Below are positions 1 to 5,898 of a DNA stretch of 8,785 nt, piece after piece (positions within the stretch are counted from its first letter, which is position 1; each line of letters starts with the position of its first letter). The notes under the pieces were generated by a model. It was given only the letters and a program-made list of their open reading frames with translations. It did not search any database and was not told the DNA's origin. The position numbers were made by a program, and so were the translations under genes. This DNA comes from Lutibacter sp. (lineage in GTDB: Bacteria > Bacteroidota > Bacteroidia > Flavobacteriales > Flavobacteriaceae), in NCBI GenBank assembly GCA_030748365.1, contig JASMME010000043.1, positions 1 through 8,785 of the forward strand, read 5' to 3'.

Positions 1-1
1 A

Positions 2-844
2 GGAGAAACAGGGTCCGGAAAAGAAGTATTCGCCAAGGCCATTCATTACAACGGACACAAGCGTAAAAAACCTTTTGTGGCTATCAATGTCAGTGCCATT
101 CCCAAAGAACTGGTAGAAAGCGAATTATTCGGACATGAAAAAGGCGCCTTTACAGGGGCGTACCAGCGAAAGATTGGTAAATTCGAGGAGGCATCGGGCG
201 GCACACTGTTTTTGGACGAGATTGGAGAATTGGACACCAATATACAGGTCAAATTATTACGGGTACTACAAGAACGGGAACTGGTGAGAATCGGAGGGAA
301 TAAAACCATCAAATTCAATGTCCGCCTAATCACAGCCACCCATAAAAATTTAGCTGATGAGGTTTCCAAGGGAAATTTTCGGAAGGATCTTTTCTACCGC
401 ATTGTAGGACTTCCCATCAGGATTCCCCCGCTCAGGGAACGAAATAGTGATATCTTATTACTGGCCAAGCATTTTATCAGGACTTTTTGCGAAGAAAACA
501 ACCTGATCATACCAACCATTAGTAGAAAAGCCAGCAAAAAATTGATGGATTATCACTATCCGGGAAACGTACGGGAATTAAAATCGGTAGTAGACCTGGC
601 CTGTATCAGCTGCCTGTGCAATGAAATTACCGCTGATGATATTGCTTTTACCAGCGTACTACACGAGAACACATTGACCACCGAGGAAAAAACTTTGCGG
701 GCCTACAATATTGAAATCATTGGGCATTTCCTAAGAAGATACAATCACAATGTGACCGTGGTGGCCAAAAAACTAGGTATTGGCAAATCTACCATTTACA
801 ACATGCTCAAAGCAAACGAAATATCCTTGAACAAACTCCCCTAA
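2..844 (+). CDS. Sigma-54-dependent transcriptional activator, NtrC class (3' part, N-terminus off window)
   Basis: The reading frame is open from base 2, so the gene begins upstream of the window; 280 codons plus TAA are visible. The first residues (GETGSGKE) are a Walker A motif. They are followed by the sigma-54 contact loop GAFTGA (visible residues 48-53), Walker B GGTLFLDEIG (about 67-75), a sensor I region (LITATH), the arginine-finger region FRKDLFYR (127-133) and sensor II GNVREL (188-193). The C-terminus (about 236-270) is a Fis-type helix-turn-helix ending in GIGKSTIYNMLK. Proteins of this family use ATP hydrolysis to remodel closed sigma-54 RNA polymerase at distant enhancers. The intact GAFTGA loop indicates true sigma-54 activation. 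Whether an N-terminal receiver domain is present cannot be seen. The next gene, a hybrid kinase, starts 44 nt downstream on the same strand, which suggests a shared regulatory system. Family certain; target genes unknown. Confidence 0.96.
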   Translation, partial: GETGSGKEVFAKAIHYNGHKRKKPFVAINVSAIPKELVESELFGHEKGAFTGAYQRKIGKFEEASGGTLFLDEIGELDTNIQVKLLRVLQERELVRIGGNKTIKFNVRLITATHKNLADEVSKGNFRKDLFYRIVGLPIRIPPLRERNSDILLLAKHFIRTFCEENNLIIPTISRKASKKLMDYHYPGNVRELKSVVDLACISCLCNEITADDIAFTSVLHENTLTTEEKTLRAYNIEIIGHFLRRYNHNVTVVAKKLGIGKSTIYNMLKANEISLNKLP

Positions 845-859
845 CAGCTGTTGTAACAG
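843..859. repeat. Short palindrome AACAGCTGTT with a third half-copy, at the activator stop codon
   Basis: AACAGCTGTT (843-852) is a perfect 10-bp palindrome overlapping the activator stop codon. Two bases later AACAG recurs (855-859), so CTGTT-GT-AACAG (848-859) is a second, overlapping inverted repeat. The site lies in the 44-bp gap before the kinase gene, where an operator could sit. It is too short to be a convincing terminator and has no T-tract. Chance is a real alternative. Confidence 0.3.
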
Positions 860-888
860 GGGCGCCACAAGGTAAAACTTCAGCTAAG

Positions 889-3261
889 ATGAAGAACAAG
901 GCACTAACAGTTAAAACAATTAGCAATGTAATCCATGGATTGAACATGGAGACATCAGAAAGTGTCTATTTGGAGAAAAACATCGCGCTTCTCACAGAAG
1001 TACTGGATTGCTCCAAGATGGTTGTCTTAGAAAAAAAAGAACTTACTTACCAGGAGAAATATAGCCTCCCCAAGCTTCCGAATACCATACCCGGGTGGAT
1101 CAGTGCTCAGCAAGATTGCATTGTTTTTTTTTCAAAAAAAGAGAACAATTCCTGGAAAAAAATCCTTGAGGAATATACCTGCTACGGATACCGCTTAGCC
1201 AATTATGGACTCTTAATAATTGCACGGAAAAAACCCTTTACCCCCCTTACAAAAGAGGCTGTGTTACCCCTACTAGTCCTGTTCGGAAAACAATTGGCAA
1301 ATTTCAGAGATAGACGTCTCTCTAAAAAAATGGAACAGAGGCTAAAACACCAGGAAGAAAAATACCAGCACATTATTTCCAATATGAACCTGGGACTGAT
1401 GGAAATAGATCTTCAGGGAAGAATTTCATATTGTAACCAGTCTTTTTTAAAAATTACAGGCTATCGTTTTGAGGAGGTGAAACAAAAAAATGCACTCGCG
1501 CTTTTGGTACCAAAAGACAACTATAAATTTGCTGTTGAAAAATTACAGGAAAGAATTTTTGGGATGTCCGACACCTATGAACTTCCCGTAAAAACAAAGA
1601 GTGGACAGCTAAAATGGGTTCTTATTAGTGCTTCACCCATGTTCGATGAGGAGGGCAATATCAAAGGATCATTCAGCATTCATCTGGACATTACTGAATC
1701 CAAAGAAATGGCGCGCACACTGGAAAAAGCATTGGTAACAGCCCAGGGGGCTTCTAAAGCAAAAGAAGGGTTCCTGGCAAATATGAGCCACGAAATAAGA
1801 TCCCCACTTAACGGTATTCTCGGACTGCTTAGGCTGCTCAGCAAAGAATCCTTGTCAAAAAAACAACGAAACTATGTAGACAGTAGCCTGGTCGCTTCTA
1901 GACACCTACTTTCCTTGGTAAACAATATCCTCGATATTACCAAGATCGAAGCAGGTGAACTACCAATCAACCTGGAACATTTTAACCTGAAAACATTGAT
2001 CAAGGAAGTGGCCATCATCTTGGAACCCCAAGTCAAGCAAAAAAATATTTCCTTTAGAACAGTCCTTGACCCCTCTGTACCTAAAATCCTGGTGGGTGAT
2101 ACGGTACGCATCAGACAAATCCTGATAAACCTGTTGGGAAATGCGCTCAAATTCACCGAGGATGGAGAAGTAGCCATTGAGTGCCACAAAGGTGCCTTTA
2201 ACAACAAAACCAACAAACAGACCATCAATTTTACGATCAGCGACACTGGCATTGGAATGAATGTGGACTTCCTGAAAGCACCTTTCGAAAAATTTCAACA
2301 AGAAGACATTTCTATTTCACGAAAATTTGGGGGCACTGGTTTGGGACTTTCCATCACAAAACACCTTACTAGATTGATGAAGGGGGACATCCATATAAAA
2401 AGTACCAAAAAAAAAGGGACCAACATACAAATCAGCCTACCGCTAGCTATTGGTCATACTTCAAAGATGAAAGAAACGCCCACGCCCTATAAACAGGAAG
2501 CATTTAAAAAACTCAGGGTATTAGTGGTGGAAGATAACAGAATTAACAGACTGGTAGTAACCAATATACTAGCAGGTTTGGGGGCAATAATTCAGGTAGC
2601 AGTAAATGGATTAGAAGCCATCGAACAGCTAAAGAATTCCCGATTTGACCTGATACTCATGGATATTCAAATGCCCCTTATGAATGGTATAGAGGCCACA
2701 AAAATCATTAGAAATAACCTACAAATACATACACCTGTCATAGCATTGTCGGCCAATGCCTTTAAATCAGAAATCAAAAAATGTATAAATGCAGGGATGA
2801 ATGACTACCTGACAAAACCCTTTGAAGAAGAGGAATTATTACAAATTGTATATAAATACTATAAGCCTCTTAACAAACAGAATCCGGAAAGCACAAAATC
2901 CTCCTTGCAAAAAGAGACAAGCAAGCTTTATGATCTGTACAGCTTAGAAAAAATAAGCCGGGGCAATGCTGATTTTATCAAAAAAATGCTTACAATCTTT
3001 GTAGAAACAATCCCGGAGCAAATGAAGGAAATCTTCAAGGCCTTAAAAAGTGAAAACATCGAATCTGTACAAAATATAGTTCATAAAATCAAACCGAGTA
3101 TTGCTAATTTAGGCATCCTATCCATTGAAAGAGAATTACATACGCTTGAACGGTTCACATTACAAAAAAAGAACAAAAAAGAACTTAAGTTGATGATTGA
3201 TAAGGTCAATGATACACTCAACAAAGTGGTTTCACAGATTCAAAAAAATGAATTGACATAA
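889..3261 (+). CDS. Soluble hybrid sensor histidine kinase with PAS, receiver and HPt domains
   Basis: The protein has 790 residues and no transmembrane segment, so it should sense in the cytoplasm. Residues 1-140 match no domain I can name with confidence; the alternating strand/helix pattern and the helix LPLLVLFGKQLANF resemble a degenerate GAF fold. A basic coiled-coil linker (about 143-158) leads into a PAS domain (about 159-272). HisKA follows with NMSHEIRSPL (phospho-acceptor H301). The ATPase domain has an N box NLLGNALKFTEDG (414-426), G1 DTGIGM (452-457), F box (465-469) and G2 GGTGLGLS (481-488). The receiver (about 543-655) has E548/D549, acceptor D592, S621 and K643. The C-terminal HPt domain (about 680-785) has H732 in HKIKPS. 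All residues for an internal His-Asp-His relay are present. The 889 ATG is the only reasonable start; no strong Shine-Dalgarno is seen, as is usual in Bacteroidota. The phosphoryl group probably passes to the receiver protein at 3439 or to the upstream sigma-54 activator; the partner is inferred. Confidence 0.96.
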   Translation: MKNKALTVKTISNVIHGLNMETSESVYLEKNIALLTEVLDCSKMVVLEKKELTYQEKYSLPKLPNTIPGWISAQQDCIVFFSKKENNSWKKILEEYTCYGYRLANYGLLIIARKKPFTPLTKEAVLPLLVLFGKQLANFRDRRLSKKMEQRLKHQEEKYQHIISNMNLGLMEIDLQGRISYCNQSFLKITGYRFEEVKQKNALALLVPKDNYKFAVEKLQERIFGMSDTYELPVKTKSGQLKWVLISASPMFDEEGNIKGSFSIHLDITESKEMARTLEKALVTAQGASKAKEGFLANMSHEIRSPLNGILGLLRLLSKESLSKKQRNYVDSSLVASRHLLSLVNNILDITKIEAGELPINLEHFNLKTLIKEVAIILEPQVKQKNISFRTVLDPSVPKILVGDTVRIRQILINLLGNALKFTEDGEVAIECHKGAFNNKTNKQTINFTISDTGIGMNVDFLKAPFEKFQQEDISISRKFGGTGLGLSITKHLTRLMKGDIHIKSTKKKGTNIQISLPLAIGHTSKMKETPTPYKQEAFKKLRVLVVEDNRINRLVVTNILAGLGAIIQVAVNGLEAIEQLKNSRFDLILMDIQMPLMNGIEATKIIRNNLQIHTPVIALSANAFKSEIKKCINAGMNDYLTKPFEEEELLQIVYKYYKPLNKQNPESTKSSLQKETSKLYDLYSLEKISRGNADFIKKMLTIFVETIPEQMKEIFKALKSENIESVQNIVHKIKPSIANLGILSIERELHTLERFTLQKKNKKELKLMIDKVNDTLNKVVSQIQKNELT

Positions 3262-3438
3262 ATAAACACCCCCTCCCTTCCACACAGTCCTTTTACTGAC
3301 CCGAATACACTATTCCAAATTATGGAAATTTATTGTGGATACTGGAACACAAACCACCCAAACTATTTATAACACATTGATTTATGGGTCTTTATATTTT
3401 GGCTTGGTTTTGGTATATAGTTATAAGCAACAATCTAT
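3262..3438. other. Intergenic spacer between hybrid kinase and receiver genes
   Basis: These 177 bp are AT-rich and hold no credible ORF. A weak inverted repeat, TTCCA-AATTA-TGGAA (3313-3327), has only two G/C pairs per arm and no T-run, so it is at best a poor terminator for the kinase gene. The 3' half carries candidate promoter sequences for the receiver gene, listed separately. No clean TTTG/TAnnTTTG pair is visible: the nearest -7-like match, TATATTTT (3393-3400), has a TTG only 13 nt upstream (3377-3379). Confidence 0.5.
3400..3415 (+). promoter_or_regulatory. Degenerate sigma-54-like -24/-12 element before the receiver gene
   Basis: The sequence TGGCTTGGTTTTGGTA matches the sigma-54 consensus TGGCACG-N4-TTGCW at the whole -24 block TGGC, the following G, and three of five -12 positions. 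It lacks the conserved C of the -12 GC. Spacing is correct, and predicted initiation near 3426 would leave a leader of about 13 nt before the ATG at 3439. Support comes mainly from context, since a sigma-54 activator is encoded two genes upstream. With the imperfect -12 box this is a tentative call. Confidence 0.25.
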
Positions 3439-3912
3439 ATGACTGTGGAAATATTAAAAAATATGACTTTTTTTATCGTTGATGATGACCTATTTTATCA
3501 GCGAATACTAGAACAACAACTAAAGAACATGGGCATTCAGCATATAGAAATATTTACCAATGGCATAGACTGTTTGTACAAAATCCATCAAAACCCAGAC
3601 GTGGTCTTTCTAGACTACAATATGGATTCCTTTACAGGAAGTGATGTCTTAGATAAAATAAAACGGTTTAACCCTGATATATACGTAGTAATCATCTCCG
3701 GTCAAACAGATATACAACCAGTGGCAGACACCCTTAAGTTGGGCGCCTTTGACTATATACAAAAGGGGAAATTTGAGGTGATTAAAATCAAGGAAGTGCT
3801 TCACCGTATCATCGAAATCAAATCATTGTTAAAGATCCCTAGAAAAAATAGGGGTCGTTCTTTTAAAAAAACTTTGGGTAAACTCTTTGGATTCGAATCC
3901 AAACAGGAATAA
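3439..3912 (+). CDS. Stand-alone response regulator receiver protein with basic C-terminal tail
   Basis: The protein has 157 residues: one CheY-like receiver domain (about 9-130) and no recognised output domain. The acidic pocket D15/D16/D17, phospho-acceptor D59 (in VFLDYNMD), S86 (in VIISGQ) and K108 (in YIQKGK) are all in place, so the domain should be phosphorylatable. Residues about 131-157 form a tail rich in Lys and Arg (KIPRKNRGRSFKKTLGKLFG) that is not part of the receiver fold and might bind nucleic acid, membrane or a partner. The gene lies 177 bp after the hybrid kinase, so the kinase HPt domain (H732) is the obvious candidate donor, though this is inferred. An in-frame ATG eight codons later (3463) would give a tighter start (MTFFIVDDD) and is possible; 3439 is preferred only as the first start. 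No Shine-Dalgarno is seen. Confidence 0.92.
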   Translation: MTVEILKNMTFFIVDDDLFYQRILEQQLKNMGIQHIEIFTNGIDCLYKIHQNPDVVFLDYNMDSFTGSDVLDKIKRFNPDIYVVIISGQTDIQPVADTLKLGAFDYIQKGKFEVIKIKEVLHRIIEIKSLLKIPRKNRGRSFKKTLGKLFGFESKQE

Positions 3913-4048
3913 ATACACGTTGGAGATTTCCGAAAATAACATACTTACTAGGCACCTGTCAACGCCCTTGTAAATACAGCAGTCAATAAATCTGTATGCT
4001 ATCGCATCAAGTACGGAAAAATCCAACCAATACTCCACACCTAAAAAA

Positions 4049-4080
4049 CCCTATTAAAACGCCTGAGCATAGGGCTTTAT
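4049..4080. terminator. Possible weak terminator after the receiver gene
   Basis: CCCTAT (4049-4054) pairs with ATAGGG (4069-4074) across a 14-nt loop. The left arm is preceded by six A (4043-4048) and the right arm is followed by CTTTATT. Read on the + strand it could end the receiver transcript, but the tail is poor. Read on the - strand the T6 tail is better, yet no gene needs it because a stronger terminator lies at 4235-4264. The large loop makes this weak. Confidence 0.3.
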
Positions 4081-4118
4081 TAGTCTACAAATAAGGGGGT
4101 ACATATTTCAACAAAAAG

Positions 4119-4149
4119 TTTGGTGAAAAACAAAAGGATTGTATATTTG
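4119..4149 (+). promoter_or_regulatory. Bacteroidetes-type promoter of tRNA-Gly
   Basis: TTTG (4119-4122) and TATATTTG (4142-4149) match the Bacteroidetes -33 TTTG and -7 TAnnTTTG elements exactly, with a 19-nt spacer. Initiation a few bases after the -7 box would fall just before the mature tRNA 5' end at 4161, so the leader would be very short. This is the cleanest promoter in the window and a strong taxonomic marker. Confidence 0.88.
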
Positions 4150-4160
4150 CCGTCACCAAT

Positions 4161-4233
4161 GCGAGAGTAGCTCAGTTGGTAGAGCTTCAGCCTTCCAAGC
4201 TGATTGTCGCCGGTTCGAGCCCGGTCTCTCGCT
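4161..4233 (+). tRNA. tRNA-Gly (anticodon UCC)
   Basis: The full cloverleaf is present in 73 nt. Acceptor arms GCGAGAG (4161-4167) and CTCTCGC (4226-4232) pair perfectly, with discriminator T at 4233. The D stem is GCTC/GAGC (4170-4173, 4182-4185). The anticodon stem TCAGC/GCTGA encloses loop CTTCCAA with anticodon TCC at 4194-4196, reading GGA and GGG glycine codons. The T arm is GCCGG-TTCGAGC-CCGGT with one G-T pair at its end. CCA is not encoded, so the 3' end must be added enzymatically. It is a single tRNA gene with its own promoter and terminator. Confidence 0.97.
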
Positions 4234-4234
4234 C

Positions 4235-4264
4235 AAAAAAACCATCGTTTCCGATGGTTTTTTT
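4235..4264. terminator. Bidirectional intrinsic terminator between tRNA-Gly and the rhomboid gene
   Basis: Seven A (4235-4241) plus CCATCG (4242-4247), a TTTC loop (4248-4251), then CGATGG (4252-4257) and seven T (4258-4264) make a perfect 13-bp stem with a U-tract in both directions. On the + strand it starts one base after the tRNA; on the - strand it follows the rhomboid gene, whose TAA stop (4263-4265) lies in the outer A/T arm. Confidence 0.93.
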
Positions 4265-4979
4265 ATGTCAAATACTTTCTAAACAACAAAAGTAATAATA
4301 TCGGTATCCCGAGCAACAGTACCGTAAATAACTGCTGCCCAAGTACAGAAGGTTCCAATAAAATTATCAACACATAACCACCTATAGCGCCTCCCAAATG
4401 CGCGGCATGTCCAATAGCACCCAATCGCTTTTTCAATCCATAAACGGTGTAAAGTAAATAGCCTATCCCTACGATATATCCAGGTAAAGGAATAGGCAAA
4501 GGAAAGACCATAAGCGTCATATCTGGAAATAATATAATGGCAGCGTACAGCACCCCTGCCACCGCTCCTGAAGCGCCCACTGCGCTATAGTGGGCTTCTT
4601 TCCTGTGATATGCGAGGGTCAGGAAATTACCAGCACACAGACTGCCTAGATACAAACCTACAAAAAGAAAGGGACCAATAGCAGCAATCACTATGGGGGC
4701 AAAAATATACAAAACATACATATTGAGGAGCAAGTGAAGGTAATCAGCGTGTAAAAAAGCCGCACTAAATAACCGAATGTGTTCACCGCGCTGGATGGCA
4801 CTGATCTGAAACTTATACCTTTCAAAAAAATACAAATCATTAAATCCCTTTATACTGATCAGGACATTAGATAGAATAAGGAGCAACAGTGTCGTGTCTA
4901 CAGGCATAAGGCGGGTGTTGGAAATGTAAAACGAATGTATAAAAAATTGTGAACATTCCTTCTTGTGGCATCGCTTCAT
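4263..4979 (-). CDS. Rhomboid family intramembrane serine protease
   Basis: The longest frame is 238 residues. Rhomboids cleave substrates inside or next to the membrane using a Ser-His dyad. Visible hallmarks, numbered from the first ATG, are the HLLLNM motif (H82 and N86, oxyanion side), the catalytic serine in GASGA (S137) and the catalytic histidine in AHLGGAIGG (H194). Six or so hydrophobic segments cover nearly the whole protein, consistent with the six-TM bacterial core placed in the inner membrane. The start is uncertain. Residues 1-24 are polar and Cys/His-rich and unlike a rhomboid N-terminus, whereas Met25 (codon 4905-4907) directly begins TM1 (MPVDTTLLLL) and would give 214 residues. 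TACATTTC on the - strand (4921-4928), one mismatch from the -7 consensus, would fit transcription starting just before Met25. I favour Met25. The gene is divergent from the acyltransferase gene and ends in a terminator shared with tRNA-Gly. Substrate unknown. Confidence 0.93.
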   Translation of the reverse strand: MKRCHKKECSQFFIHSFYISNTRLMPVDTTLLLLILSNVLISIKGFNDLYFFERYKFQISAIQRGEHIRLFSAAFLHADYLHLLLNMYVLYIFAPIVIAAIGPFLFVGLYLGSLCAGNFLTLAYHRKEAHYSAVGASGAVAGVLYAAIILFPDMTLMVFPLPIPLPGYIVGIGYLLYTVYGLKKRLGAIGHAAHLGGAIGGYVLIILLEPSVLGQQLFTVLLLGIPILLLLLFRKYLT

Positions 4980-4994
4980 TTAAAAATTAAATAC

Positions 4995-5002
4995 GATATT
5001 TG
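4995..5002 (+). promoter_or_regulatory. Probable -7 box of the acyltransferase gene
   Basis: GATATTTG differs from the TAnnTTTG consensus only at the first base, and the ten bases ATATTTGCCG (4996-5005) are identical to those at the tRNA promoter (4143-4152). No TTTG is found at the expected -33 distance. Initiation soon after 5002 would leave a leader of under ten bases before the ATG at 5014, which is short but possible in this phylum. Confidence 0.45.
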
Positions 5003-5013
5003 CCGACATACGT

Positions 5014-5898
5014 ATGCAACTACTTATCTACATTCTTACCTACCCGCTTATTTGGTTTATTTCCATCCTACCCTTTAGGATCCTGTACCTTATTTCAGAC
5101 CTCATTTTCTTGCTACTGTACTACATAATCGGATACCGAAAGAAAGTTGTTACAGATAATTTAAACCTATCATTCCCGGAAAAAACAACTGAAGAATTGC
5201 AGCGTATCCACAAAAAATTTTACCGACATTTTGTCGATATTTTTATGGAAATGATCAAAACGTTCACCATTTCTGAGAAAGTGCTGAGGAAAAGATTCAA
5301 ATTTACCAATATAGAATTACTCCATGAAGTAGAAAAAAATGGAAAAAGTATCATGATGATCGCTGGTCATTATGCCAACTGGGAATGGCTCTCTAGTTTG
5401 TCACTACATACCAAAACTCCCTGCTATGCGGTATACGCAAAGATTCGAAACCCTTACTTTAGCAGAGAAGTACTTCGATCAAGGGCCCGTTTCGGATTTC
5501 ACCTCAGACACACCTCGAAAATAATCTCTACCATTGATCAGGATGCAAAAGCGGGTACACAGGCTATGTACGGATTCCTCAATGACCAATCTCCAAGAAT
5601 CCGAAAAACCCATTACTGGAGTAATTTTATGGGGGTAAAGGTACCCATCCATACAGGAAGTGAGATGCTGGCCAAAAAATACGATATGAATGTGGTGTTT
5701 ATGGACACACAGAAGGTAAAACGCGGACATTATACCTGTACCTTTTCACTGCTTACTGACAAGGCTTCTTCATTTGATGACTACAACCTTACAGAGGTAT
5801 ACCTAAAAAAAGTTGAAGCACAAATCCGAAAGGAACCCGCCTATTATTTCTGGACCCACAAACGCTTTAAACACAAGGACAAAGCCCCGAAAGACTAG
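5014..5898 (+). CDS. LpxL/HtrB-like lysophospholipid (lipid A-type) acyltransferase
   Basis: The protein has 294 residues, the usual size for the LpxL/HtrB family, which transfers acyl chains onto lipid A precursors at the cytoplasmic face of the inner membrane. A hydrophobic N-terminal segment (about 4-40) anchors it. The catalytic H-x4-E motif is GHYANWEW (H119, E124), followed by the conserved blocks FLNDQSP (189-194), a VPIHTG-like loop (210-215) and the C-terminal signature KEPAYYFWTHKRFK (273-286). All expected family motifs are intact. The start at 5014 gives a typical flavobacterial N-terminus (MQLLIYILTYPL). The gene is divergent from the rhomboid gene and converges on glmM, sharing a CTAG with its stop codon. 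In Bacteroidota such proteins may instead acylate ornithine or other aminolipids, so the acceptor lipid is not certain. Confidence 0.93.
   Translation: MQLLIYILTYPLIWFISILPFRILYLISDLIFLLLYYIIGYRKKVVTDNLNLSFPEKTTEELQRIHKKFYRHFVDIFMEMIKTFTISEKVLRKRFKFTNIELLHEVEKNGKSIMMIAGHYANWEWLSSLSLHTKTPCYAVYAKIRNPYFSREVLRSRARFGFHLRHTSKIISTIDQDAKAGTQAMYGFLNDQSPRIRKTHYWSNFMGVKVPIHTGSEMLAKKYDMNVVFMDTQKVKRGHYTCTFSLLTDKASSFDDYNLTEVYLKKVEAQIRKEPAYYFWTHKRFKHKDKAPKD
5895..5898. other. Interlocked convergent stop codons (CTAG)
   Basis: The palindrome CTAG provides TAG to the acyltransferase gene on the + strand (5896-5898) and TAG to glmM on the - strand (5895-5897). The genes therefore overlap tail to tail by four bases with no terminator between them. 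Confidence 0.95.

Larger units (their letters stand above)
3913..4160. other. Intergenic spacer between receiver gene and tRNA-Gly
   Basis: These 248 bp contain no convincing gene. A 6-bp inverted repeat ATACAG (3974-3979) / CTGTAT (3992-3997) has a 12-nt loop and no T-run. A second repeat near 4049-4074 may be a terminator and is listed separately, as is the tRNA promoter at the right end. A short minus-strand ORF (3829-4038) overlaps the receiver gene tail and has no coding character. Confidence 0.6.

Noticed and set aside
1872..2301. Two minus-strand ORFs of 113-126 codons inside the kinase gene
   Set aside because: They are antisense to the conserved HisKA/HATPase coding sequence, show no domain or promoter, and are explained as shadows of the real frame.
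3313..3327. TTCCA-AATTA-TGGAA hairpin as the kinase terminator
   Set aside because: The stem is five pairs with two G/C pairs and lacks a T-run; it is too weak to call.
3829..4038. 69-codon minus-strand ORF at the end of the receiver gene
   Set aside because: It overlaps the receiver tail, has no recognisable motif, membrane segment or promoter, and its composition looks like non-coding DNA.
4161..4233. tRNA-Gly as an integration (att) site for a mobile element
   Set aside because: No direct repeat of the tRNA 3' end, integrase or foreign-looking gene is seen nearby; flanking genes are ordinary chromosomal ones.
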